Notes: a model not told the origin generated them from the sequence alone. Shown: positions 1 through 13,435, counted from the stretch's first letter. The stretch: 64,000 nucleotides of DNA from Onchocerca volvulus (GCA_000499405.2 HG738145.1:62001-126000), one strand, 5' to 3'. A program made the numbers and translations.

Positions 1-360
1 CTGATATTATTTGCTTACATTTACAATCTATTCATTTATCACTCGTTCCATCATTAATTTTCTAATATTTTCTTTGCGATTTGATCCTGAAAGATATTCC
101 GTAAAATTCACGGTAATGAAACATAAAATTTATTCCCATACTTTTATCGAATAGAAAATCTGAAAATGAAAATTTTTCTTTCGAAAAAAAAAAAATATTT
201 TAATGAAAAAAAGAATGATGGAAAAAAAACTGATTGCCTTTTAAAATCTTTTTTCATCATAAAATGTTGAAATTGCATAAAATTTCTCGCCATATATCGA
301 AAACGAATATTTTAAAAAGACCGACTGATTAAAAAATATTTAATGACTCGAACTGACTGG

Positions 361-412
361 AGCCAGCTAGTTTATGCGAATAAAAATGTAAATGTTTGTT
401 CAAAATCTTAAA
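361..412 (+). repeat. Dispersed repeat, copy 1 (partial)
   Basis: Shares the order AGCTAGTTTATG, then AAATGTAAATGTTTGTTC, then AAAATCTTAAA with copies at 9631-9860 (same orientation) and 12611-12779 (opposite orientation). Only this core is clearly alike; the flanks have diverged. Confidence 0.55.
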
Positions 413-1179
413 TCACCAAGTTATTGAATACACGCATGTTTATCTACATAAAAACACACGCCTACTCAAATGCAACGTTGCATGAAAATTTCAAATCAAC
501 TGGTGAAAAATTTGAAATGTTGTGCGGGAATGAACAACGAAAATTTTTACAGTTTTTAAACTTTTATTCATATAGATTATGATTGAATTTATAATCTTTT
601 AAACTTTTTTTTACTTTCTAGGCAAATCTAAAAAGTATTATAGTTAATAAAATCATAGCAATAAACCTAACTGTATTGCAACACATACTAATAAATCAAA
701 AATAAAATGTGATATCAAAGTTATGTAAAATATTTTCTTGCTGATATAATTGAAAGATAAAGATTTATTCCTCTGCTAATCAAATTTTAAGTTTTAGTAA
801 TCGCAGCAAATGGAGATCAATTTTAGGAAATAAATAATGGAATTGAAAGAAATAAAGAGCAAGGATAAAAATAGTAAAAGAAATTAAGGAAATGAAAAAT
901 AAAAATAAAAGTAGTTAAGAAATGAAGAGGAAGGATGAGAAGAGAAATGGAATTAAAAGGAAATGAAAAGTAAAGACGAAAATAGTAATGGAATTAAAAT
1001 GAAACCGAGGGCAGTGATAAGATTAAGTGATGGAATTTTAAAAAAATAAATAATAAAACGAGAAATGAAAGAAGAAAATGAAAAATAAAGATAAAATTCA
1101 ATTACTATCTAATATTACAAATCGAAAAATTCACAATATTATTACAAGCATAGAATTTCGAAATTTTTGTTAAAAATTG

Positions 1180-1355
1180 CTTGCCATTCTTTCATTTCAT
1201 CAGTGTTTTACAATTTCATCGATTGTTTTAAGATTGAAATTATTTAATCGATATTAATCGTTTTGTATTAAATTTTTTCAATCATAAAACGAAAATAAGT
1301 AAGTAAGAAAACTTCATCGGTTGTTTTACAATCGATGAAATGAAAGAATGGCAAG
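1180..1355. repeat. Inverted repeat with 22-bp perfect arms
   Basis: Positions 1180-1201 and 1334-1355 are perfect reverse complements (arm core TTGCCATTCTTTCATTTCAT). Inside and beyond it, a segment starting ATTAAATTTTTTCA(A/G)TC at about 1268 recurs in direct orientation at about 1449. This nested layout could be the remnant of a small foldback element, but no target-site duplication was established. Confidence 0.6.
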
Positions 1356-4300
1356 TAATTTTCAGTATTTCGTTATTTTATTTCAAGTTCCAAAAATTTT
1401 TTAGCAAATATTTGTATCATTTTTAAGACAAAAATTAATTGAAGGACATTAAATTTTTTCAGTCATAAAACGAAATAAAGTAGATAAGAAAAATTGGAAA
1501 AAAATAGGGAAAAACCGAAATTAAAAAATAACCAATGATTTAAGAAATAAAAAAACTTGATTTCTAAAATCCCGGAAAAATTTCCGTTCTACTATTTCGA
1601 TTATTAAGAAATCATTCATGTTATAACCAATTTACATACGATAGATTATATTTATTGACAATATTTTTTTTTTAACTTAACTGTTCAAATTTTTACTTTA
1701 TTTTATTCTATATTGCATTTTTGATTTTTACGCTTTAATATTATCCTCCTATATTTTTCTATATTATTCATTATAATTTGAATTACCGTAATTATTTCGA
1801 TTATTTATTTTCGTTAAAATGAAATGTTACAGAGAATTGATAGGAAAAGTTTCAGATTATCGATTGCTTTTTACAATTTTAATATCTAATTTTAAAATAA
1901 ATATAATTTAATAAATTTGTTGTAATAGTTATCCGTAAAATGTACCAACTGTTTCACAATATTTCTGTAAACAATTTGATATATTTTGTTCATAAAATTC
2001 CATTTTTTAATATTTCCAGATTTGCTAATAAGCAAAAAATAAATTTACTTAATGAATAAATTAATATTTTAAATAACAACATTCGATTTTCATGTTCGAA
2101 TTATTTCATTTCTGATTTTTTTTCTTGAAAGTTCTAAAGATTAAAATAATTACATCAAAATTTTAGCAATGAGATTAATTAATCAATAGATTTAATTACA
2201 CAAAATATTTCAAATTATTTATGAAATGTAGCGAAACAGTTGGCGTACTTTACGAATAAATTATTACAATCAAAACTATTGGAACTGAAAATAAAATATC
2301 GAAATGTAAAAAACAATAAATACTTTGAAATTTTCAAAATTCTTTAAGTATTACGAATTTTTCAAAGCTTTCATGTTGTTATGAAAATTGATGGAAAAAG
2401 TTGAAAAACATAATGTACGAAAATTTTTAAATTTGTTAATTCTGTTAAAATTTTTGCTTCGACAAATATTTTTATTGAGAGAGTTATAAAATGGATAAAA
2501 TATTTAATTAATTAATCTTCATTACAAATAAAAAAAAATTTTCCGAGACGGAGAATAGAAGTAATATAAAATAATCTAATTGCAAAATTTATTCCAAGAT
2601 TTCCAATTTGTAGTTAATTAATTACTATAACTGATATGCAATTATTGTAATTATTTTTCTAATTTGAGAATAGAAAATAAGATTCAACGAAATTTAAAAA
2701 AAAAAAAAAAAATACTAAAATATGAAGAAAAAGTAAACAAGTTTCAGCAAAAAATATTTTTGTAAATCAAAAAAAAATTGAAATTTTTATAAACAGAAAA
2801 GAAATGAAAAGGAAAATGAAAATTAGAATTATTTTTAGATAATGTTACTGTACTAATTATATCATTATATTATTTACTTGAAGTAGAAAACAATGGAATC
2901 TATTACAAAAAAAGAAAATTGGAATTATTAATGAATTATATTATTGTATTAATTAGTTATTATATTAATTACTTGAAATAAGAAACTACTATTACTACCA
3001 ATATTAAATTAATAAAGATATGAAATGATTATTGTCAAATAAAGTGCTTTATATCAATTTTAAGGAATCCTTATAAATCTTTTTTTTTTTTTATTTGAAA
3101 TTTGAGAGCTGCTTTAGAATTTTTTTACTTTTCTATTTTTGATGATTATTTTAAGTTTAAACAAATTCAAAAGAAAATTTGTCGGAATATTTTATTACTA
3201 ACATTTATTTGGTATTTATTATTACTTATAATAATTTATTATTTGATGGCGAAATAGCTACTGAAAAATTAAATTTGATTGTTTTGTCAAAAATTTGCCA
3301 TTGGATTGATTAATTTTTGTTTATTTAATAAACAAAAATGTGATTATTGTTTATATTAAAACTAGTAAAAACGTAAAAATACATATACCATATAATAATT
3401 CGAAGCAATAAATAATCTAGTAATTATAATAAATTCAAATTTAATTTAAATTCATATTATTCTGTTTGCATATTATTTTTTACATTTTTTTATTCAATCA
3501 TTGTATAATTTTTAACGAAATTATCCAATTATTGTCTTTAATTTTTAATAATTCTAATATTGCCTTAATTTTTTAATTAAAACGGAGGACTTTTCAAAAT
3601 CCCAATATTACCTTTATTATTTATTCTTTAATTTTAAAAAAAATTAAAAAAAATTATAATATATTTGAAATGAAGAAATAAATATCAATAAATAGAAATG
3701 ATCGGAGAAAGATATAATTATAAAAGGATGTAGATTGAATTATGTTTGAGGTTAATACTGGAAATTATTCGCACAATTTTTTAATTTTTTTTTTCGAACT
3801 GATGAAAATTTCAATTTTTCTTCCCATAATAGATCATTATAATTTTAATCATTTTAATGAATGTTTAAATAATCGAAAATGATTTTTTCATTTGATTTTT
3901 TCAAAATACGAAAATGATTTGAAATTGATATATGATAAAATAAATAGTAATAATCAAATATTCATTTAATCAAATAATTTAAAAATTTCAAAACTAATTT
4001 TAATTTAAGTTTTCCAAGAAAAAAAAAAAGCTAAAATGAAAAAGATTAATTGTAGCCAATAGATCTGAGCATAATTTACAATATGTAATTACTAAATTTT
4101 TCTAACTTCCTTTTTTTTTTTTTTTTTTTTTTAAGGTACAAAAAAATTAGAAAATTTATTGCCGAATATTTTCACAAGAAAAAAAAAAAAAAAGAAAATA
4201 AAGAATACCATATTGTATGCTAAAAGATAAATTATATTGAAAAGTTAGAAAATTCAAATTTACGATAGTTATACGATGAGTTGTTCAAATTTGAAACTTT

Positions 4301-5019
4301 TTCTAGCAAATTTTTTTTCATCAACAACGAATTTTCTTTTTTTTTCTTTTTTTTTTTTCTGATGTTTACATCTTATCAACGTTAATGATATATCGATCAA
4401 ATGTTAAGATAAAGATAAAAAGAAAATCGTTGATTTGTAATTTTGTTCGAGCTTAGAGCTTTTTTTAATGTTTCATTAATGATGGATATTAAATTTTATC
4501 TGATCTATCATTAAATCAAGTAATGTTAGTAATTAAATGAAATATTTGAAAAACTATTTTTGAAAACAGAAAAATGGAAAATATTTTAGACAAATTTATA
4601 ATTCTTTATAACAAGTTTAGCTTTTTAAGTTTATAATTCTGTCTAATTCGATCGGGAAAATTAAAAATTTTACTATAGATCATCAAGTGAAATAATGTTA
4701 TTTCAATAAATCGAAGAAATTTTTTTTAAATGCTTTTTTAACAAAACATTTGAAAATAAAATCGAAAATATTTTAGTAATTTGAAAAATTTTTGGAGGGA
4801 AAATTGAAAATTAATCTAAAATTTTTTTATTGTCAAATAAATGACAAAAAAAAAAAAGAAAGATTGAAATAAAAGGATTAACTAACAAATTATCACATCT
4901 AAAAAAAAGAGAAAAAAGAAAAAATCAAACGGAATTTGAACAGATCAACATCATTTCGAACAACTGACTTCAATAAATGCTCAAATCCGAAACAAAATCT
5001 TTTTGCCATTTGTCAAAAA

Positions 5020-5054
<35 letters not shown>

Positions 5055-8000
5055 TCCAAGAAAGACATGGCTTTAAAAATTGCTATTTTTGTTAATCCAA
5101 GAGTTTACAATTCTAATGAATGTAAAATGAAAAAGTTATCAATTTTCTTAACAAATAATTTTCGACTTTAAAAATAAACAAATTCAACTTGACAAATAAT
5201 TTTCAATTTTGAAAAATGGTATAAAATTCACTCTGAAAATTTGAATTTAACAAATAATTTTTAATTTAAAAAAAATGGAAGTATATAACATTTGAAAACA
5301 AAATTTTAAATCTTTGTTAAAAAAAAAAAAAAAGAAAGCATTAATTCGTCAACTATCAGTAACACTGATAATGATAATATGATAACATATAATTATTACT
5401 TTTATCAAAAAATCAAAAAAAAAAAAAAAAAAAAAAGAAACCATCGAATGTTTCGTTGTTAAAAATTTAAAAATTTAGTATTATAATGATGAAAAATTGA
5501 GAGGAAAATATCACAAAAAAATAAATAAATAAATAAATAAAGTTAAGGTTTTAATTTAAAAAAAAATACAAACAAAATTCAAGAAAATTTAAATTCAAAA
5601 TTTGAAAAATGAATTGGACCGAAAAATTACTAACGAGACTATTCATCATTATTATCGTTTTTCAATTATGAATGAATATTGACGAGAATACCAACAACAA
5701 TATTAATTCCCAAATGGATGATTTCTTATTAAATTATGCATAAGTTTGAAAAATATTATCCATAAAGGAATTGAATAAATTAATCGTAGTATATTTAATC
5801 AATATTTAATCAATAAAATCAATAAAATTTGATATACATCGATAAAATCGATAAAATTTGTTAAGTAAAGCGATAGATGTGTTTTTTTTTTTTTTTTTTG
5901 ACATACTTAATTTTCTTCAAAAATAATCTGAAAAAAAAAAAGAAATGCAAAATAGATCGGAAATATTTTATAACAAATTAAAAAATTCATAATAAATTTA
6001 ATCGATTTAATCTATTTGATGATTATTTTTTAAAAATTGAAAAATGCCGAAATGAAATGTGATCAAAATTCATTTCAAATATTTCTTAATACATTCATAC
6101 TTAATTATTTGAAAAATTTTCTGCAATTGCATTCATTTAAGATTAGTTTATTTTTATAAACTTAAATAAAAACTTAATTTATATAATTTTTCTTTTTGAT
6201 TATTCTTTAAAACGACTTAATTTTTTTCCAACTTTTTTTGAAAACTATCGAAACGATAAATAATTGTTGGTTAATTAATTCAAAATTTTTTTTTAAACAT
6301 TATTTTGCATCATCAGATTAATGAACAATCAGGTATGTTGAAGTTTGCGAAATGTACAAATATTTATTCGTATATCTCATAAACAAATTCAATAATTTGA
6401 AAAAAAATTTAGCAATTAAAAAATTCAAAAATTCAAAAATTTTTTTTGTATTTTTAGAAAAAAAGTTGAGAAAATTGTAGAAAAAAAAAGTGTAAAAATG
6501 CAAAAAAATATACGAAAACTATATTTGCATCACTTTAATAATGAAATAGGAAATTTGAAAATTTGATATCTGACAGCATCTGACATATTTGAAGCGTAAT
6601 CGTCAAAAAAAAAAAAAATTTATCATCATTTTGATATCAGTAGATCAGAAATCAGGTATGTTAAAATTTGAGGAATGCACAGATGCCTTATTTCCTGTGT
6701 CATTTTAGAACAGCTGTGTTTGCCGGAAGTATTTTTCAATTCATTTATACAACTAATTCTTATCATTATCATCATCTTTTGTCATAAATTTAATTTTCAT
6801 TTTATAGCTGTTAAATTGATCTTATCATATGCTAATCTTATCAACAATATATACATGCGTAATACGCATTTTATGATATGGAAATGTTTCATTTTCATAA
6901 ATTTTTTAATGATTTTGAAGCAAAAAACGAAAAAAAAAAGGAGCAAAATGGCTTCAAAATATTCGAAAATTATAAATTTTGAAAAAATCATATAAAAATT
7001 TTTGAAATAAATGTAAAAATTTTGAACAAAAAATTTGTTTAAAAAATTACGATTTTGTTTCTCTCAAAAAATTATCTTTTCTTTTCGCTTTTTTTTTTTT
7101 TTTTCATTTTCAAAAAATGAAGAAAGCGAAGTTAAAAATTTTTTCTGCCTAAATTTGCTTTTATATTTCAATGAGAGAAAATTTTGAAAATTAAATTGCA
7201 AAAAAGCACAAAAATATTTTCAACATTTTAGTTATTATTATCAATTATTAATAGCTACAAAAAAAAAAAAAAATATTTTTGTGTTTTTTTTTTTTTTTCA
7301 ATGAAATGATTTATGTTTTTAAACAAGCATAATAGTAATCAATAATAATGATAAAAATGACAATTTTTAAATTCATTTCAAATTTATCTTTTCTTTCTTC
7401 AAAAATTTCTTTTTATTTTTTTGTAATTAAAAGTAATGAGCCATTTAATGTATTTTATATTTTTTTTTAAATTTTATTTTTTATAAAAATATCTCATATT
7501 TTATTTTATTTATATATATTTTCATTAATATTTCATCAAATATTTTTTCAAAAAATTTATTTTGTTATCATGGATGATGACATAAATGACATCTTTTTCA
7601 TTTACTTTAAATTTATTTTAACTTTTTTTTCTTTTTTTTTTTTCTAAAATTTCGCATACTCTTTGTAATTGATATCATTAATATCTTTATATATTTTATT
7701 TGATATATATTTTTTTCATGAATATTCCATCAAATATTTATTTCAAAATCTTTTAATAATATTTATCAAGAAAAAAAGAGAAAAAAACACATTAAAATTA
7801 AAAAATTTCCAATAAATAATAATAATTTTAATAATAATAGTTAAAATCTTTTCAAGAAAAAAAAGAATTTTTATGAACAATTGTAAAGTGAAATTGTAAG
7901 AAATCAATAAAAAGTTTCAAAAAATTCCGGAACAAAAAATTAAAAAAAGAAATTTTCACGAAAATCAATAGTTCTAAGAATGATACAAAATGAAAAAATT

Positions 8001-8193
8001 AGAAATGTACTATTGTGTAATAAAAATTTAGGCAAAAAAAAAAAAAGTGATTTATTTGGGGAAAAAAAATTTCCTTCTGAAATTTTTTATTTTTAAAATT
8101 TGTTAGAATTCTTTTTTTTTTTTTTTTTTTTTTTTTGTAAATGAAGTATTTTTCAGAATTATTTACAAAATAAAAAAAGAATCATTATTATTA

Positions 8194-11100
8194 TTAATGT
8201 TTTCCGGTTGTTTGTATGTATTGCCCGAATAGCATTCGAACCAACGTTTGGCAGTAAATTGATAATGTTATCATCATCAGTAACATATAGGAAGGACGTA
8301 GATCAGACTGGAAAAATTTGCCGGATTTTTAGTTTAATCGAAAAAAATTGATTGAATATCGAAAATTGCCAATTAGATGTTAATTTAAATATGATTGCAA
8401 TTTTATATAAATAGAGGAAATTTCCAAGTCTTTGCGAACTATAGATTTATTAGGCATGAAAGAAATGAATTCTAGCAAAAAAATTAAATTTATTCTAAAA
8501 AAAATAGCAGAAAAGTTGAAAAAATCAAATATTATTTATGTGATATTAATTTATATGAGCAAAAAAAAAAAAAATTATAATTATGGAATAATATTAAAAA
8601 GAACGAAAGAAATTTATCTTTTCTCTATGAGATAAATCTAACACCTGTTAATTACTATTAATTGAACTCATGATAAAGTTGTAGTTGTAGTTGCAATTTT
8701 TGAAGTTTGTATTAATCAAAACTTGATAAACACGCAAATTTGATTTTTTCATTAAATTTTACCTTCATTAGGTTCTCATTACACTAGAAATTTGATTTTC
8801 ATTAAATTTTACTAGATTTCAATTGAATGTTTCAGTAGATTCCATGAGATGCAAATTTGATTTTCTTTTTCTTTTTTTTTTTTTTTTTTCAATTTCATCA
8901 GATGTTAGATGTAAATTCCTTTTAGCTAGCATTTTTCATTGCTTTTAATTTGAAATATTAAAATTTAATAATTATCTTTAAAAATTGTACGTATCAGGAT
9001 TTAATAATTATTCAAGTATCTAATTATCTATTAATTATCAAAAAATTACTGATATCGAATTTGTTCAAAAATCTACCAATAAATTGAATAAGAAAACAGC
9101 ATATAATAACGATGATATGATATCAAATATTCATATAAAAATACTTATCACTATTCCATATGTATTTTAATCATTTACTTAAAAACAATAATAATAATTC
9201 TAATTTCGTTCAACAATTACCTGTATCACTCGACGCATGTAAACTTGAATAATAACATGTGACGTTAGAACAGCCAAAATGCTTGCAAAAAAATAAGCTT
9301 TAGTCAATTGTTGTGTAATATATCCGATAATGATGAGAAACTAAAATTCCGGAAGTTAAATTTCGCAAATTAAATCTTACTCTTAGGAATTAGATTTTAC
9401 TTTCCCCTCACTGTTAACTTCATTTTCAGAATGAAAATGTTGCAAAATGTAGAATCGCAAGAAAAAAATTAGTATTAAAATATGATACTATCGATTAGTG
9501 TTTTATTAATAATTTAAAAAACATAAAAATCGAAAATATTTATAGCTTAATCATATAGGTCGATTTTAAGCTTAATCTTCGATCGTTTAAAGCTTAAGCT
9601 TAATCATATTGAACTATATTTATGAATGTACTAGTTGGATCGGCCACGCGGAGTACGGCCGATCCAACTAATCATTGGGGCCGGCCACGTTTTTCGTATT
9701 CGGCTTCAGCTAGTTCATTTAAATAAAATATCAATGTTCGTTTGTTCAAAATCTTAAACTTCCGAAAGTTCTTAAACATGCACCTTATCCATATTAATTT
9801 AGAATCTTAGATCTGGAAAGCCCTTATCTATTGCTTTGAAATTTTGACACAACATTGCATTCGAGTATTATTACTTAATTTTATTTATTATTATTTATTA
9901 TTATTTATTGTTATTTATCATTAATTTATTGTTATTTATTATTTATTAATAATAATTATTATTCAGGAAAGGAAAGAGAGGGAGGGAGAGATGGGAGGTA
10001 GAGGAGAATGAGAGAAAGAAAGGAAGGTAGAGTCAATAAATCCCGCCTCTTCACTTACTTTCAGTTTTTACGGACGTGATACGTGAAAAAATTAAGTACG
10101 TATATATAAAAATGATGGTCTATTGAGACAAAAGGTTGTGTCAAAATTTGAAAAGAATCAGTAGAAAACTTCCAAGAGATCCTTTCGAGGTAATAGATAG
10201 CATTTGCATTTTAATTTATTTAGATTTTTCATAACTTACAATAAATCCAATGCCACTAATAATTCCAAAATAAGCTTGTCGATCGTTACTAATTTTGTGA
10301 CCCAAAATTCGTGAAATTACCGATACAAAAAGCATATTAATAACTTCGACCGGTAAAATAATTACTGTTGAACAATTACTTAACAAAAAACCTACTAACA
10401 AACCCTAAAATTTGAGTAAAATAAAGAAATAAATTGTTATTAAGCAAGAAATAAGTTATGGGTAAGATTAAAAATTATCTCTCAAATTTTCTTTAGATAA
10501 CTTCGATTCAATTTGTATTGCAATCATATCTGGTAGCGAATTCCAATCTGATGAATAATTAATAAAAAATAATGGAATGAAGGATTTCTAATAATTAATT
10601 AATAAATGACAGATTGAAAGATTTCTTTAAAAAATATATTCGAAATCGAAATACTTGAAATAATGCAGCAATAAGCAAAAAGAATCGTGATTTTCGGCTA
10701 TATTCATCATATTTTGATAAATTAAGATAGAGTACTAGAGGTATAATAATATAAGCAAGTAATATAGCTGATGATGTATCAATGATAAAATTCAAAAGTA
10801 ACGGAAAAATTGTCGATCCTAAAATATTATTTCAGGAAATAACCTGAATAAATTCATGAATGAATTGAATAAGTTAAATTTCATTTCTAAGGTAAAAATT
10901 TGAAATTATATTTCATTCAGTTCTCTCTTATCAGCTAATTATCAATATTCTAAACTAAATACTTATATAACCATTTCTGATAGCAAAATTGATTCTATAA
11001 TATTTTAAAAATAGTATTGAAAAAAAAGAGAAGAAAATTCTACAGTTAGTCCTGATTATAGAAAAAAAAAAAATCAAATGTTCTAAATTTGTAATAAATT

Positions 11101-12385
11101 TTTTATTTTTAAAATATTTTCCAATTCTACTGTAATTAAATGCTACAAAATTAAGCAATCAATGAAATGAAATATATTCGAAAAAATAAAAACCTTGAAA
11201 ATACATAAAATAATAAGCGATAAGCATGATTGTACCCCAAGAAAATGTTATGAAGAAATGATGAAAATTTACATTTGCAGGTATTGGTGTCTAAAAAAGA
11301 TATTGAACAAGTTTTTTAAATAAATTATTTAATTTCAAAATGTTTTCCAATTCTACTATAGTTTAGATAGTATTAACATTATTATTAATGTTATTACAGT
11401 CTAAATATTTAAAATGCAGGGTTTAAAATTTTCAAACTTTCAAATAATTTTTTTCTTAAAAAAAATATAGCTCTTAAACTATTTTTATTCTCAACCTTTC
11501 AAAGATTCTTGAACTTTCAAACATTAGTTATTTGTTGATATGAACTTAATTAATTGATAAAAAGAAAAAAATTGATAATATTTATAAAACATATGCCAGG
11601 ATTTGTTTATTTTTTCGTTTAATTAATCTTACAAAGAACCTGATCTTGAATGGCAATAATTATATCGTTTGCTTTAAATTTTACATCCTGTTCAATTTCT
11701 TGACAAATTGCAGGTAATTTTTCAACAGTAGTATGAATAAATTGTTGAAATTCCACTAAGCGTTTAAGCAAAACATCATACACTGCAATTAAATTAGGAT
11801 TACTGTAAGAATACTGCAGATAAACATTGATTAGTCTGAAAATTTAGTTTCTAAAAAGTATCATAATTAAATTTTAGTTTATAAGAAAAAAAAAGAATAT
11901 GAGAAAAAGGATTATTTAAAATTAAGAGAAATATCATATTTACTTATCCAATTTTATCAAATAGGAAATGGGCAAAAAAGAATAGAATTAAATTGAATTG
12001 AATGAAGGAATAATTATATTTTTTAAATTTCAACTCAAATAATTGTGAAAATACTGTAGACAATCATTGATTAGTCTGAAAATTTAATTCCTAAAAAGTA
12101 TCGCATCATAATTAAATTTTAGTTTATAAAAGAAAAACGAATAGAGGAAGAAGGATTATTTAAAATTAAGAGAAATATCATGTTCACTTAATCAATTTTC
12201 CTCAAATAGGAAAATGACAAAAATTGAGCAAAAATGCGAACAATTGTTGAATTGAATAGAATAAAGGGATGATTATAAAATAATAATAATAATAATTTTC
12301 TTCTAATTTTAACTAAAATAAGAGTAATACTTTCGTTAAGATCGTCATGAATTTGATAGAATGAGTTCTGATTCAATGAATCCAT
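8194..12385 (-). CDS. Bax inhibitor-1/TMBIM6-like seven-transmembrane protein
   Basis: Seven exons read in phase on the minus strand: 12385-12331, 11782-11640, 11290-11194, 10818-10655, 10404-10240, 9340-9221 and 8307-8194, giving 285 residues. Residues 1-66 are soluble. The rest has seven hydrophobic segments (about 76-97, 100-130, 142-160, 165-188, 197-215, 224-245, 255-275). The spacing, the basic RKSRFFLL entry to segment 3 and the arrangement of the last four segments resemble BI-1 (TMBIM6), an ER membrane protein that modulates calcium leak and cell death. BI-1 is usually about 237 residues, so the N-terminus is longer. The first exon is least certain: exon 2 could instead start at 11835, which would need another first exon. 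The family call is by fold pattern only, so a divergent or unrelated multipass protein is possible. Confidence 0.5.
9631..9860 (+). repeat. Dispersed repeat, copy 2
   Basis: The longest copy. It has a GC-rich hairpin head, then CAGCTAGTTCATTT, then AATGTTCGTTTGTTC, AAAATCTTAAAC, TTCCGAAAGTTC and finally ATTGCTTTGAAATTTTGACA near 9829-9850. The same blocks, in reversed order and orientation, make up the copy at 12611-12779. About 60 extra bases separate the last two blocks here. It sits in an intron of the BI-1-like gene. Confidence 0.7.
9633..9669. repeat. GC-rich perfect hairpin
   Basis: AGTTGGATCGGCC at 9633-9645 is the exact reverse complement of 9657-9669, with an 11-base loop. It stands out from the AT-rich surroundings and lies at the edge of the dispersed repeat copy in the 9341-10239 intron. 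A further GGCCGGCC lies at about 9680. Confidence 0.85.
9963..10031. repeat. Purine (GA-rich) tract
   Basis: About 70 bases of almost pure A/G with GGGAGGGAGAG cores, within the same intron as the dispersed repeats. A complementary pyrimidine tract lies at 13436-13494. Confidence 0.8.
10130..10229 (-). repeat. Dispersed repeat, copy 3 (diverged)
   Basis: Begins TTGTGTCAAAATTTGAAAAG and continues with AATC, GTAG, AAACTTCCAAG and a tail ending GCATTTGCATTTTAATTTAT. This follows the order of the copy at 12611-12779 with substitutions. It ends about 10 bases from the splice donor of the exon at 10240-10404 and faces copy 2 within the same intron. Confidence 0.5.
11811..12345. repeat. Tandem duplication, about 240-bp period
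   Basis: A block starting ATACTG(C/T)AGA then CATTGATTAGTCTGAAAATTT occurs at 11811 and again at 12051, followed in both by AAAGTAT, AATTAAATTTTAGTTTATAA, GGATTATTTAAAATTAAGAG and AAATATCAT. A third partial copy (about 12301-12345) repeats the TTTTAACT(A/C)AAATAA stretch. The duplication covers the intron between the first two exons of the BI-1-like gene and duplicates a possible splice acceptor. Confidence 0.8.
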
Positions 12386-12610
12386 TCCCGATATATGGTA
12401 CAACCGACCAATCAATACCGTTTTATAAAAACAAAGAATGATTCTTAGAACTTTATCATTTTGAAATAATTTTATTATAAAATATGATAATTAACAATGC
12501 AAGATACAATAATTATAAGGCTATATACATAAATCATACATGTATATTTATAAATTTTTAGGATTATATGTGAATATTCAAACCTATAAAACTATCTAGA
12601 ATATCACATG

Positions 12611-12779
12611 TCAATTGTTTGAATTTCCAATTGAAATATTGTGTCAAAATTTCAAAGCAATCGATACGAACTTTCGAAGATTTAAGATTTTGAACAAACG
12701 AACATTTACATTTTTATTTTTTCATAGACTAACTGAACCCGGCCGCGCATTCCACGGCAATGTACGGCCGAACTCGGCC
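12611..12779 (-). repeat. Dispersed repeat, copy 4
   Basis: On the plus strand it reads ATTGTGTCAAAATTTCAAAG, then GATACGAACTTTCGAAG, ATTTAAGATTTTGAACAAAC, GAACATTTACATTTTTATT and a GC-rich end with CCCGGCCGCG and ACGGCCGAACTCGGCC. These are the reverse complements, in reverse order, of the blocks at 9631-9860. Confidence 0.7.
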
Positions 12780-13435
12780 AGTATTATGATAAATCATTTC
12801 ATAATTAAACAAAATGTCTCATATTTGAGATGTAAGTAAGATTTTAACGTTTAGATATAAATTCGTACGTGCCAGAAAAAAGTCGTAAGATTAATTCAAA
12901 TTTCTAGAATTAAAAAAAAAAAGGATTTAATCTGACGTGCATTGTCTGTGGGCAATTTTATGAATCATAGAATATAATTATGAGAAATTGATGAATTATT
13001 ATTCTATGTGTAGATATCCCATCAGCTGAGTAATTTTACAAAAGTTTATTAATTTTAGTAATCGAAATTTCGGATAATTCACATATCACAATGGTTTTAT
13101 TAATTCTTCACAATTACATACTATTTTTACACAATCTTCACCGTTTAGCTACCATCATCTTTATATGTACTATTTCTTCTGCTGTAGCGAAATGATTCCT
13201 CATTTAAATAGAATTGTTTCTTAGCGCTTTTTTAAATTTCATTTTATTTCCGATTTAATTTACTTATTAATTTGTCTCATTGATATCATTCTTTGCTGTC
13301 TACTAAATCTTAATGCTCTTTATATGTTGCTCTGAAACTCTCTACCAGTCCTTGCTAATTGTTTAATTTTATCCTTTATTACTATTCTCAATCTCTGCTG
13401 CAACTATGAATATAAAGTAACTCATCTTTCTTCCA

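Larger units (their letters stand above)
1..8193. other. Gene-poor AT-rich intergenic DNA
   Basis: No convincing coding exon is visible on either strand. Open frames here are short and made of Lys/Asn/Phe/Ile runs from A- and T-tracts, with no splice-compatible neighbours. The stretch is full of mononucleotide runs (for example near 4110-4130, 5023-5051, 5881-5899 and 8111-8135). It holds one inverted repeat (1180-1355), one piece of a dispersed repeat (about 361-412) and a weak direct duplication (about 6333-6368 and 6652-6687, sharing a CAGGTATGTT core). Its lower end borders the last exon of the minus-strand gene that ends at 8194. Confidence 0.7.

Noticed and set aside
4977..5171. 64-codon frame with a poly-Lys core
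   Set aside because: It encodes a poly-A run; no support as a gene.
6675..6995. 106-codon plus-strand frame in the left-end spacer
   Set aside because: Ile/Phe/Lys-rich read-through of A/T runs with an equally long antisense frame; no splice or family support.
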